NCBI GenBank assembly: GCA_035259145.1 | Contig: DATFWQ010000149.1 | Location: forward strand, 1-22,397 | Source of the DNA: CF-161 sp035259145 | GTDB lineage: Bacteria; Chloroflexota; Dormibacteria; Dormibacterales; Dormibacteraceae | Length of the DNA stretch: 22,397 bases | Direction: 5' to 3' | Shown here: piece by piece, positions 6,912 to 14,098 of the stretch | Layout: every line of letters begins with the position of its first letter | Position numbering within the stretch: the stretch's first letter is position 1 | Notes under the pieces: model-generated | Told to the model about the DNA's origin: nothing | Database searches by the model: none | What the model saw: the letters and a program-made list of their open reading frames with translations, nothing else | Translations under genes and position numbers: made by a program

Positions 6912-6929
6912 CATGCATGGACGTGCATG
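6912..6929. promoter_or_regulatory. Inverted repeat CATGCA-N6-TGCATG, operator candidate
   Basis: A perfect six-base inverted repeat with a six-base spacer lies in the 257-base gap before the enoyl-CoA hydratase. A TAGGGT hexamer (6935-6940) follows closely and could be the -10 element. The geometry suits a dimeric regulator such as a TetR- or GntR-type protein, but no regulator gene is in the window. Confidence 0.35.
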
Positions 6930-7018
6930 TGGCGTAGGGTCCAGCTGACAAAAGACGCGACAGGCTCGACACCTGATGTGCGCAAGGCCCCTCAATCCTG
7001 ATGACGGAGGTTCCGACG

Positions 7019-7789
7019 GTGGCAGTGCAGTTTGACCGGGACGGACGGATCGCGACCATCACGCTCGATCGGCCGGAGAAGCTCAACGCGATGGACCGCG
7101 ACATGTACCGCGACATCTCCGACCGGCTGAATGAGATCGACCGCGACGACAGCATCTGGGTTGGCATCGTGACCGGGGCTGGCGACAGGGCGTTCACCGC
7201 GGGAGCCGATCTGGTCACCGTTCACGCTCCAGACGCCGAAGCCGATCTCGGGTGGCGGGCCTCGCGTCCGGATCGCTTCGATCTGGGGCTTGAGGTCCAG
7301 AAACCGCTGATTGCAGCGGTCAATGGTTACTGTCTGGCGGGCGGTCTAGAGCTTGCGCTCGTATGCGACATAAGGATCGCGTCGGAGCGCGCCCAGTTCG
7401 GCACGCCCGAGGTGAGGTGGAACCTGCTCCATGGCTTTGGGGCTCAGCTGCTGCCCCAGATCGTAGGGCTGTCTAACGCCATGTACCTCCTCCTGACGGG
7501 GCGCTTCATAGATGCTGCAGAAGCGCATCGGATCGGCCTCGTGCAGGAGGTTGTGCCACACGAGCGGCTGATGGCGCGCGCCTATGAGCTGGCCGAGCAG
7601 ATCTGTGCCAACGGTCCAGTCGCCGTTCGCATGACCAAGGAGCTTGCACTCCGCTCGCGGGACTTGAGCACCGTTGACGGCATTCGCTACTACCAGGCGC
7701 TGCAGCGTTTGATCGAAGTGTCAGAGGACCTGGAGGAGGGGACGCGGGCCTTCGCGGAGAAGCGGGCACCAGTCTTCAGCGGTCGATGA
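7019..7789 (+). CDS. Enoyl-CoA hydratase/isomerase (crotonase family)
   Basis: The 256-residue protein is a crotonase. The oxyanion-hole segment Leu-Ala-Gly-Gly-Leu-Glu-Leu-Ala is present, and both catalytic glutamates are kept: Glu111 in Gly-Gly-Leu-Glu and Glu131 in Thr-Pro-Glu-Val, 20 residues apart as in rat crotonase (144 and 164). It should hydrate trans-2-enoyl-CoA. The usual Pro-Gly-x-Gly-Gly-Thr-Gln segment after the second glutamate is replaced by His-Gly-Phe-Gly-Ala-Gln, so substrate choice may differ. The GTG at 7019 is preferred over the in-frame ATG at 7001 because GGAGG (7006-7010) lies eight bases before it. The LLM oxidoreductase follows after 58 bases with its own promoter-like site. 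Confidence 0.9.
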   Translation: MAVQFDRDGRIATITLDRPEKLNAMDRDMYRDISDRLNEIDRDDSIWVGIVTGAGDRAFTAGADLVTVHAPDAEADLGWRASRPDRFDLGLEVQKPLIAAVNGYCLAGGLELALVCDIRIASERAQFGTPEVRWNLLHGFGAQLLPQIVGLSNAMYLLLTGRFIDAAEAHRIGLVQEVVPHERLMARAYELAEQICANGPVAVRMTKELALRSRDLSTVDGIRYYQALQRLIEVSEDLEEGTRAFAEKRAPVFSGR

Positions 7790-7835
7790 TGAGCCCTTTG
7801 AGAGGATTTCTTTCGAGCCTGGCTTGCCTCTGAAG

Positions 7836-7841
7836 TAGGAT
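7836..7841 (+). promoter_or_regulatory. Candidate -10 element (TAGGAT) of a leaderless gene
   Basis: TAGGAT ends six bases before the GTG at 7848, the spacing expected if transcription starts at or next to the start codon. AGGA within it could also serve as a weak ribosome binding site, so the two readings cannot be separated. Confidence 0.35.
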
Positions 7842-7847
7842 CGCATC

Positions 7848-8810
7848 GTGCCGCGGCTCAAGGTCGGCCTGGTCCTGCCCACGTGGTGCTCGCCGCCGGA
7901 CCAGCTCCGTTGGCACGACCTTCTGGATCTTGCGAAGCAGGCCGAGGCTTGCGGCTTCGATTCGGTCTGGGCAACCGACCACCTTCTCCTGGAGAGCACG
8001 AACGCCGAGCTCAGGCGCCGGGCGGGCGGTGATGTACCGCCTGGTGCTGAGGTGCTTCCTGAGGGCTACATGGAGGTCTTCTCGACGCTCGCCGCGCTGG
8101 CCGCAGCCGTACCGGGGCTGGAGCTGGGGAGCCTCGTCGCGTGCACCGGCTACCGCAACCCGGCCTTGCTGGTGAAGATCGCCGACGCCCTCGACGAGAT
8201 CAGCGGCGGCCGCTTCACGCTGGGCGTCGGCGCAGGCGACTCCCAGGAGGAGCACCGAGTCTTCGGCTTTCCGTCCGACAACCCTGTGGGCCGTTTCGAA
8301 GAAGCGCTCGAGATCATCCGCACGTTGCTCCGGGAGGGTAGGCTCGACTTCGACGGCAGGTACTACACGATCAGGAGCTGCGAGCTGCTCCCCCGGGGGC
8401 CGCGGCCGCACGGCCCTCCCGTGCTCATTGGCACTCTGAGGCCGAAGCCGAGAATGCAGCGTCTCGTCGCGCAGTACGCGGACATATGGAATGGCTGGCT
8501 CGCCTACGGCGTGAGCTGGCCGGAGGCTGTGCCCGCCGAGCGACAGATCATCGACCAAGCCTGCGAGCGACACGGGCGTGACCTCAGCACGCTCGAGCGC
8601 ACCGCCGGGCTGCGTGTCCTCATGCCTGGCTCGCTCTACATTCCGCCCGAGCACGAGCGGCCGCTCAGAGGCTCGCCCGAGGTGATGGCTGAGGCGCTTC
8701 GAGGCTTCGCCGAAGAGGGGATCACACACGTCCAGCTGGCGTTCAGCCCAGGCAGAGTGGAGAGCGTGAAGGAGTTCGGCAGCGTATTACGCCTGATGGA
8801 CGGTCGGTGA
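7848..8810 (+). CDS. LLM-class flavin/F420-dependent oxidoreductase
   Basis: The 320-residue protein is a luciferase-like monooxygenase-class TIM barrel. Typical segments are the N-terminal Val-Gly-Leu-Val-Leu-Pro-Thr, the Ala-Glu-x-x-Gly-Phe-Asp-Ser-Val-Trp-Ala-Thr-Asp-His block (about residues 30-45), Gly-Ser-Leu-Val-x-x-Thr-Gly-Tyr-Arg-Asn-Pro and the glycine-rich Leu-Gly-Val-Gly-Ala-Gly-Asp-Ser. These fit the F420- or FMN-dependent branch; which cofactor is used cannot be decided from sequence. The role is redox chemistry on an unknown substrate, often in catabolism. It sits between the hydratase and livF on the same strand, but the 117-base gap before livF and its own -10-like site argue for separate transcription. 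Confidence 0.88.
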   Translation: MPRLKVGLVLPTWCSPPDQLRWHDLLDLAKQAEACGFDSVWATDHLLLESTNAELRRRAGGDVPPGAEVLPEGYMEVFSTLAALAAAVPGLELGSLVACTGYRNPALLVKIADALDEISGGRFTLGVGAGDSQEEHRVFGFPSDNPVGRFEEALEIIRTLLREGRLDFDGRYYTIRSCELLPRGPRPHGPPVLIGTLRPKPRMQRLVAQYADIWNGWLAYGVSWPEAVPAERQIIDQACERHGRDLSTLERTAGLRVLMPGSLYIPPEHERPLRGSPEVMAEALRGFAEEGITHVQLAFSPGRVESVKEFGSVLRLMDGR

Positions 8811-8909
8811 CGCCCGAGCAGGACGCCCGCCGATGGAGCTGATCGTGGGGCGCGCAGCCGACAACGCCGCCGCCGATGAGAACTCTGCCGGTGCCGTCGG
8901 CCGGGGCCG

Positions 8910-8915
8910 TACGAT
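8910..8915 (+). promoter_or_regulatory. livF: Candidate -10 element (TACGAT) before livF
   Basis: TACGAT ends 12 bases before the ATG at 8928, giving a leader of about five bases with no ribosome binding site. The same hexamer is used on the other strand before the MFS gene at 15253. No clear -35 is seen. Confidence 0.35.
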
Positions 8916-8927
8916 ACAAGTCCGCTG

Positions 8928-9659
8928 ATGGCGCTTCTCGAGGTGAAAGACCTCCGTGTCTTCTACGCCAACATTGAAGCGCTCAAGGGAATCTCGCTCG
9001 AAGTCCACAAGGCTGAGATCGTCGCCGTCCTGGGCAGCAACGGCGCCGGCAAGACGACCACGCTCCAGACCATCTCGGGCCTGATCCGGCCGCGGTCGGG
9101 CGCGATCGTCTTCGACGGTGGCAGCCTCGTTGGGAAGCCCGCTCACGACATCGTCGGCCTGGGGGTGAGCCAGGTCCCAGAGGGTCGCCGCATCTTCAAA
9201 GTCCTGACCGTCGAGGAGAACCTGAACCTGGGGGGCTACCTGAACCGCTCACAGCGCGAGCTGGTTCGGCAAGGGCGGGAGCGCGTGTTCGAGATATTTC
9301 CCCGCCTGGCCGAGCGGCGTGGCCAGCTGGCCGGCACGCTCTCGGGCGGTGAGCAGCAGATGCTGGCGATCGGCCGGGCGCTGATGTCCGACCCCAAGCT
9401 CCTGATGCTCGACGAGCCGTCGCTGGGCCTCTCGCCGCTTCTCTCTCGGCTGCTGTTGAAGATCGTCCGGGAGATCGCCAACCGTGGCACGGCGGTCCTG
9501 CTCGTGGAGCAGAACGCGCGCCAGGCGCTTGCGATCTCAGACCGCGCCTACGTGATCGAGACTGGTTCGGTCGTGCTCTCCGGCCAAGCCTCGGCGCTGG
9601 CGCGCGATCCGCGGGTCCAGAAGGCTTACCTGGGCGGTTTCGAAGCGGTCACCACGTAG
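8928..9659 (+). CDS. livF: Branched-chain amino acid-type ABC transporter ATPase LivF
   Basis: The 243-residue ATPase belongs to the LivF branch of the HAAT uptake family. Walker A Gly-Ser-Asn-Gly-Ala-Gly-Lys-Thr-Thr spans residues 36-44, the signature Leu-Ser-Gly-Gly-Glu-Gln-Gln lies near 137, and Walker B Leu-Met-Leu-Asp-Glu-Pro-Ser near 158. The segment Gln-Val-Pro-Glu-Gly-Arg-Arg-Ile-Phe is typical of LivF rather than LivG. It should pair with a LivG-type ATPase and LivH/LivM permeases. Those are found only at 18948-21784, about 9 kb away, and no LivJ/K binding protein lies between. Either the transporter genes have been separated, or livF serves another system. Liv-family systems also carry amides, urea and other small amino compounds. 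Confidence 0.92.
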   Translation: MALLEVKDLRVFYANIEALKGISLEVHKAEIVAVLGSNGAGKTTTLQTISGLIRPRSGAIVFDGGSLVGKPAHDIVGLGVSQVPEGRRIFKVLTVEENLNLGGYLNRSQRELVRQGRERVFEIFPRLAERRGQLAGTLSGGEQQMLAIGRALMSDPKLLMLDEPSLGLSPLLSRLLLKIVREIANRGTAVLLVEQNARQALAISDRAYVIETGSVVLSGQASALARDPRVQKAYLGGFEAVTT

Positions 9660-9743
9660 GCCTCGGCTCCGGGCGACCCAGGATCGCGCGCTCACCCCGC
9701 CGTGACTGTGGCGAGCTGGCCGGTTAGGGTGTGGTCGAAAAAG

Positions 9744-10505
9744 ATGGCGGATCGGATGAAGGGCCTGTCGGTTGTGCTCAGCGGCGCGACCGAGGGGATC
9801 GGCCTCGCTACCGCGCGCCTGCTCAAAGCCGAGGGCGCCAGCCTGGTTCTGGTCGCGCGGCGCCCGGAGCCCGGACGCCTGCTGGTCGAGGAACTTGGGG
9901 CAGCCCGGGCGCGCTTCGTCCCCGGTGACGTAGCGGAGGAGGGAACCGCTGCCGCGGCAGTGCAGGCCGCCCTGGACGCCTTCGGCCGCATCGACGCGCT
10001 CGTCAACAACGCTGCCATGGACTACACGTCCGACCTCCTCGAGACCCCGGTCGCGGACGTCCGACGGGTGCTGGACGTCGATCTAGTCGGCGCCCTGCTG
10101 CTGATGCGCGAGTGCGCGCGCTCGATGCGCTCGACGGGAGGTGGCTCGATCGTCAACGTTACTTCCCGGGCGGCGTCGGTTGGGCTGGCCGGTCTCGCCG
10201 TCTACTCGGCGGCCAAGGGTGCCCTGTTGAGCCTTACACGCGCCGCGGCTGTCGAGTGGGCACCCTACAAGATCCGCGTCAACGCAGTCGCGCCCGGCGC
10301 CACCGACACGCCCCTCATGCGAGCCTCGTTCCAGCGCCACCCGGACCCTGAAGCCCGGAGGCGGGAGCTGGCGTCGCAGACGCCACTTGGCCGCATGGGC
10401 ACGCCCGAAGACGTCGCCGCTGCGATCCTTTTCCTGGCTTCGCCCGAGTCGGCGCACGTGACCGGCGCCTCGATCCCGGTCGACGGCGGCTACACGGCCC
10501 GATAG
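9744..10505 (+). CDS. Short-chain dehydrogenase/reductase (classical SDR)
   Basis: The 253-residue protein is a complete classical SDR. The nucleotide-binding motif is Ser-Gly-Ala-Thr-Glu-Gly-Ile-Gly (a variant with Ser for the usual Thr), Asn-Asn-Ala-Ala appears near residue 90, and the active site has Ser141, Tyr154 and Lys158 with normal spacing. The C-terminal Pro-Val-Asp-Gly-Gly-Tyr fits FabG-like alcohol or ketone reductases using NAD(P). Start: the frame opens at GTG 9702, but ATG 9744 is chosen because the conserved strand begins just after it; ATG 9756 is also possible. TAGGGT at 9725-9730 may be its -10. It follows livF after 84 bases and converges with the M20 gene. Confidence 0.87.
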   Translation: MADRMKGLSVVLSGATEGIGLATARLLKAEGASLVLVARRPEPGRLLVEELGAARARFVPGDVAEEGTAAAAVQAALDAFGRIDALVNNAAMDYTSDLLETPVADVRRVLDVDLVGALLLMRECARSMRSTGGGSIVNVTSRAASVGLAGLAVYSAAKGALLSLTRAAAVEWAPYKIRVNAVAPGATDTPLMRASFQRHPDPEARRRELASQTPLGRMGTPEDVAAAILFLASPESAHVTGASIPVDGGYTAR

Positions 10506-10554
10506 ACCAGTTCGCCTGTCATCCGGACGCTCATGAAGCGGCCGGCTGCCACCG

Positions 10555-11748
10555 CTATTTCATCGCTGGAAGGCCGGATGCGCTCCCAGACGTACGCTCC
10601 ACCGACTCGAGCATGAAACGCAGCCCGATTCCGAGCGCCCGCTCGTCGATGGTGAACCGGGGGTGGTGGTGCGGGAAGTCCGACTCCAGCTCCTTGTTCC
10701 CGGAGCCGATGAGGGCGAATGCCGTGGGTGCCACCTGTGAGTAGTAGGCGAAGTCTTCGGCGCCCATCTCCGGCGCCACGTCTACCACCGAGTTGCTCTC
10801 GACCGCCGCGGCCGCGGCCGGCTTGAGAAACTCCACAAGCCCGCGGTGGTTCTCGAGTACCGGGCTCCCGTGCATGTATTTCACTTCGGCCGATCCCCCG
10901 TGGGCGCGGGCGAAGTGCTCGACCAGCCCGGTCAGCTCTCGTTCTATCTTCACGCGGAGCTTCTCGGAGAGCGTGCGCACGGTCCCGGTCAGATTTGCCG
11001 CCCCTGGGATGATGTTCGGAGCCGTGCCCGCATGCAGCGTGCCCACCGTCACCACCGCCGCCTCCAGCGGCGAAACCCGCCGGCTGACCAGCGTCTGCAG
11101 CTGGCCGACCAGGCCGGCGGCGATCATCAGCGAGTCGGTGGTCTCGTGCGGATAACCGCCGTGACCGCCGGAGCCGGTTACGGTGATCTCGAACACGTCG
11201 GCCGCGGCCAGGATCGGTCCTTCCACGAGTGAGATGACTCCGGTCTTGATGTTGCTTATCAGGTGCAGCCCGATCACGGCGTCGACGCCCTCGAGGGCGC
11301 CGGCGTCGATCAGGTGACGGGCTCCGCTTTCCAGCACCTCCTCGGCCGGCTGGAAGAGCAGCCGGACCTCACCGCGGACCTCGTCGCGAAGCCCGTTGAG
11401 CGTGCGAGCCAGGCCGAGCAGGATGGCCGTGTGGCCGTCGTGGCCGCAGGCGTGCATCTTGCCGCGCGTTCGCGACCGGAAGTCGAAGCTGTTCTGCTCG
11501 TCGATCGGAAGGCCGTCAAGGTCGCAGCGGAGCGCCACCGTCGGTCCTGGGTGCTTGCCACGCAGGTGGCCGACGAGCCCGGTCCGAAGCGGACGGTCGT
11601 ACGGAATGCCCCACCGGTCGAGCATGCCGGCCACGTACTCGGTGGTCTCGAACTCCTCGAAGCTGAGCTCCGGACTCTGGTGGAGATGGCGCCGCCAGCG
11701 GACCAGGTCCGCCTCGGTGTCGTCGTCGACGTGCTCAGCCCAGTCCAT
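10555..11748 (-). CDS. M20-family metal amidohydrolase (hippurate/N-acyl-amino acid hydrolase type)
   Basis: The 397-residue protein is an M20D-type amidohydrolase. It shows Arg-x-x-Leu-His-x-x-Pro-Glu-Leu-Ser at residues 20-30, the metal-binding His-Ala-Cys-Gly-His-Asp-Gly-His-Thr (99-107, Cys101 and His103 ligands), Gln-Pro-Ala-Glu-Glu (133-137) with the catalytic glutamate, His162, and a C-terminal Met-Gly-Ala-Glu-Asp-Phe-Ala-Tyr. Such enzymes hydrolyse N-acyl amino acids; ring-opened ectoine (N-acetyl-diaminobutyrate) would be one suitable substrate, which is inference. ATG 11748 is used rather than the upstream open frame because TACGCT lies eight bases before it and homology starts near residue 12. 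It is divergent from the ureohydrolase gene, with 46 bases between the starts. Confidence 0.9.
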   Translation of the reverse strand: MDWAEHVDDDTEADLVRWRRHLHQSPELSFEEFETTEYVAGMLDRWGIPYDRPLRTGLVGHLRGKHPGPTVALRCDLDGLPIDEQNSFDFRSRTRGKMHACGHDGHTAILLGLARTLNGLRDEVRGEVRLLFQPAEEVLESGARHLIDAGALEGVDAVIGLHLISNIKTGVISLVEGPILAAADVFEITVTGSGGHGGYPHETTDSLMIAAGLVGQLQTLVSRRVSPLEAAVVTVGTLHAGTAPNIIPGAANLTGTVRTLSEKLRVKIERELTGLVEHFARAHGGSAEVKYMHGSPVLENHRGLVEFLKPAAAAAVESNSVVDVAPEMGAEDFAYYSQVAPTAFALIGSGNKELESDFPHHHPRFTIDERALGIGLRFMLESVERTSGSASGLPAMK

Positions 11749-11756
11749 GAGTGCAA

Positions 11757-11762
11757 AGCGTA
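11757..11762 (-). promoter_or_regulatory. Candidate -10 element (TACGCT) of the M20 gene
   Basis: TACGCT on the minus strand ends eight bases before the ATG at 11748, with no ribosome binding site between, as expected for a leaderless transcript. It abuts the palindrome of the divergent gene. Confidence 0.35.
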
Positions 11763-11765
11763 GTC

Positions 11766-11789
11766 GCGATAATCGCTGGGAAAAGGAGG
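11766..11789 (+). promoter_or_regulatory. Divergent promoter core: palindrome over -10, then strong ribosome binding site
   Basis: GCGAT-A-ATCGC (11766-11776) is a perfect palindrome that contains GATAAT (11768-11773), a good -10 for the ureohydrolase gene. AAGGAGG (11783-11789) follows, five bases before the ATG at 11795. The palindrome also lies directly upstream of the minus-strand -10 candidate, so one bound regulator could affect both genes. Confidence 0.5.
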
Positions 11790-11794
11790 CGCAG

Positions 11795-12787
11795 ATGACC
11801 GAGACGGCATTCATCTACGGTGGCACGCCCACCCTCTTCAGCCGGCCGCTGGCTCGAAGCCCTGAAGACCTGGAAGGCGCTGACATCGCCTTTCTGGGAG
11901 TGCCGTGGCGGGCGCCCAACCCGGCCGGGCGATCCTCGATCAACTACGAAGGCAGCCTGCTCACCCCGACTTACTTTCGGTCCAACTCGGTCAGCTTCGG
12001 CGGCTTCCTGCCGGAGCTGGAGGTGGACGTCTTCGACCACTTCAAGATGGTCGACGTGGGCGACGCCGACGTTGTCGCAGACATGGGCACCTCCCTGGCC
12101 AACGTCGAAAAGCGGGTCGGGGAGGCGGTCCAAGCGGGCTGCATGATGGTCACGATTGGAGGAAACTCAGGCGTCAGCACCTACCCGGTCCTGAAGGCCA
12201 TCGCCGCCGCGGCGCCGGGTCCGACGGCCGTCCTCAACCTTGACGCCCACCATGACAACGAGCGCGGCGAATGGGAGGAGGACGACCCTCGCAACCCGCG
12301 CTGGGCATCGAGCTGGGCCCGCCGAATCCTGGGCCTGCCGGGCGTGGACCCCGGGCGCTATTTCCACTTCGGCTTGCGGGGTGCCGTCAACGACAAGGAC
12401 ACATTCGTCAGGTTCACCGAGCGCGGCGTGAAGCGCGAGAACATCCTGACCTACCGCGACCTCAAGCTGGCCCGCAAGCAGGGCTTCGACGGCTGGGCCG
12501 AACAGCTCGCGTGGAAGATCACCGACGGCGCCGCCAAGGTCTGGATCTGCGTCGACCCGGACGTGCTGAACGTGGGCAGCAATCCCGACTTCGGGGACGA
12601 GCCCCTCGGCCCGACAAACGAGGAGGTGATCGAGCTCTTCCACCAGGTCGGCCGCTACGCCGGCCGCCGGTGCTTCGGCGGGATCAGCTTCGGCGCCGTT
12701 CCCTTCACGGCCACCTCCCTCCACTACGTCTGCTACTACTTCATCCTCTACGCGCTGGCAGGCGTGGCGATGGGGCGCGGGCGATGA
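11795..12787 (+). CDS. Ureohydrolase-superfamily protein (agmatinase-like) with altered first metal motif
   Basis: The 330-residue protein belongs to the arginase/agmatinase superfamily, which cleaves guanidino compounds to urea and an amine using two Mn (or Ni) ions. Motif two, Asp150-Ala-His152-His-Asp154, and motif three, Asp254-Pro-Asp256, are intact. Motif one, normally Gly-Gly-Asp-His-Ser, reads Gly122-Gly-Asn124-Ser125-Gly, so the usual His ligand of the first metal and its neighbouring Asp are replaced. Five of six ligands remain; activity may be changed rather than lost. The start has a strong AAGGAGG site. The stop overlaps the next start in an ATGA, so it is translationally coupled to an FAD amine oxidase. 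Conversion of a guanidino compound to an amine and its oxidation is a natural pairing, but the substrate is unknown. Confidence 0.85.
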   Translation: MTETAFIYGGTPTLFSRPLARSPEDLEGADIAFLGVPWRAPNPAGRSSINYEGSLLTPTYFRSNSVSFGGFLPELEVDVFDHFKMVDVGDADVVADMGTSLANVEKRVGEAVQAGCMMVTIGGNSGVSTYPVLKAIAAAAPGPTAVLNLDAHHDNERGEWEEDDPRNPRWASSWARRILGLPGVDPGRYFHFGLRGAVNDKDTFVRFTERGVKRENILTYRDLKLARKQGFDGWAEQLAWKITDGAAKVWICVDPDVLNVGSNPDFGDEPLGPTNEEVIELFHQVGRYAGRRCFGGISFGAVPFTATSLHYVCYYFILYALAGVAMGRGR

Positions 12788-14013
12788 AGCTGCTCGTCAT
12801 CGGGGCAGGTCTCTCGGGGCTGGTCACGGCTCACGAGGTCCAGGACGCCGGCCACGAGGTGGTCCTCCTTGAGGCGCGCGACCGCGTCGGTGGCCGCGTC
12901 TTCGGCATCCGCGACGGTCTTCGGGACGGCCAGTACGCGGACGTCGGCGCCGAGATGATCTACCACGGGCAGGCGAACCTCACGGGGCTCTGTGAGAAGC
13001 ACGGCCTCGAGCTGACGCCGGAATTCAACCTCGGCACCGAGGTCCCTGACATGGTCTTCCATGGCCAGAAGCTGTCGCGCGAAGCGAGCGCAGAGATCGC
13101 CGAGGAGCTGCGCGCCGCGATCAGGAACACTCCTCCCGGCTTCTACGAAACGGTGGCGCAGTGGCTCCGCCGGACTCGCGTCTCGGAACCGGTCGAGCTG
13201 CTGCTGACGGCGATCGCGCAGGGGACGCCGGCCTCCCCGCTGCGGGTAGCCGACGCCCAGGAGCTCAACGTCGAGCTCTCCTGGGGCAAGGGTTTTCGCA
13301 AGATCCGCGACGGCAACGACCGCCTGCCCAGAGCGCTGGCCGGCGGGCTGGACATCCGCCTGAATCAGCTCGTCCGCCTGGTGGCCTGGGATGGTCGCGG
13401 GGTCAGCGTCGAAACCGATCAGGAGACGTTCAGCGCGGACCACGTCGTGGTGACGGTGCCGGGGCCGCTGATCAGCGAGCTGGCCTTCTCACCCACCCTG
13501 CCGGCCGAGAAGGTTCGTGCGCTGCTCGAGATGCGGTACGGCAACGGGACCCGCATCGTCGCCCAGTACGCCGAACGCGACGAGATCCGGGCCGCCATCG
13601 GTACCGGGTGCTTCACGGACCGCCTGCCCGGCTATGTGATGGAACAGTCGATGCACCAGGCGGGCGACTCGATAGTCGTCAGCGGCCTGGCCGCCGGGGA
13701 CGTGGAGCCTGCGATGCAGACCGAGGACCAGATCCTGGACGAGTTCGACCAGACCGTCAGCAGCGCGACCGGCCGGAAGGTTCGTCGGGTGTTCGGCTAC
13801 GTCAAGAACTGGACCAGGGATCCGCTGACGCGCGCGATCGTACGGGCGCCGATCGGCGACCAGCGCCAGACAGTGCTGCCAGTCATCGCAGCGCCCCTTG
13901 GCGGCCGCGTGTTTTTCGCGGGTGAGCACACGGACGACCGCGTGGGGCCGGGCGGCATGGAAGGTGCGGTCAAGTCGGCATATAGGGTCAGCAAGGAGAT
14001 CCTGTCGGCCTAG
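12784..14013 (+). CDS. FAD-dependent amine oxidase (monoamine oxidase family)
   Basis: The 409-residue flavoprotein has the N-terminal Rossmann motif Gly7-Ala-Gly9-Leu-Ser-Gly12, then Leu-Glu-Ala-Arg-Asp-Arg-Val-Gly-Gly-Arg (about 35-44), typical of MAO-type oxidases, followed by Asp-Val-Gly-Ala-Glu-Met near residue 58. Near the C-terminus are Phe-Phe-Ala-Gly-Glu-His-Thr and Gly-Gly-Met-Glu-Gly-Ala-Val-Lys-Ser, which contact FAD. It should oxidise a primary or secondary amine to the imine or aldehyde with release of peroxide or use of another acceptor. No signal peptide is seen. The ATG overlaps the ureohydrolase stop by four bases, so the two are made together. A second amine oxidase begins at 21787; the two are clearly different proteins. 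Confidence 0.92.
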   Translation: MKLLVIGAGLSGLVTAHEVQDAGHEVVLLEARDRVGGRVFGIRDGLRDGQYADVGAEMIYHGQANLTGLCEKHGLELTPEFNLGTEVPDMVFHGQKLSREASAEIAEELRAAIRNTPPGFYETVAQWLRRTRVSEPVELLLTAIAQGTPASPLRVADAQELNVELSWGKGFRKIRDGNDRLPRALAGGLDIRLNQLVRLVAWDGRGVSVETDQETFSADHVVVTVPGPLISELAFSPTLPAEKVRALLEMRYGNGTRIVAQYAERDEIRAAIGTGCFTDRLPGYVMEQSMHQAGDSIVVSGLAAGDVEPAMQTEDQILDEFDQTVSSATGRKVRRVFGYVKNWTRDPLTRAIVRAPIGDQRQTVLPVIAAPLGGRVFFAGEHTDDRVGPGGMEGAVKSAYRVSKEILSA

Positions 14014-14035
14014 GGGTGCCGCCCGGAGGTAAGTA

Positions 14036-14094
14036 CGAGTGCCGGCAAAAGGACCTTTCACGCGCTAAGGACAGGGCCAACCGCCCGGCACTCG
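14036..14094. terminator. Long inverted repeat between convergent genes, possible bidirectional terminator
   Basis: CGAGTGCCGG (14036-14045) and its exact complement CCGGCACTCG (14085-14094) enclose 39 bases that include a second small palindrome, AAAGG-A-CCTTT (14048-14058). The element fills the 85-base gap between the convergent amine oxidase and MFS genes. It lacks T-runs, so the terminator reading is tentative. Confidence 0.45.
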
Positions 14095-14098
14095 GACC

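Noticed and set aside
7019..7789. Loss of a catalytic glutamate in the enoyl-CoA hydratase (Tyr156 at a position often Glu)
   Set aside because: That position is not the catalytic one. The true pair, 20 residues apart, is Glu111 and Glu131, and both are present.
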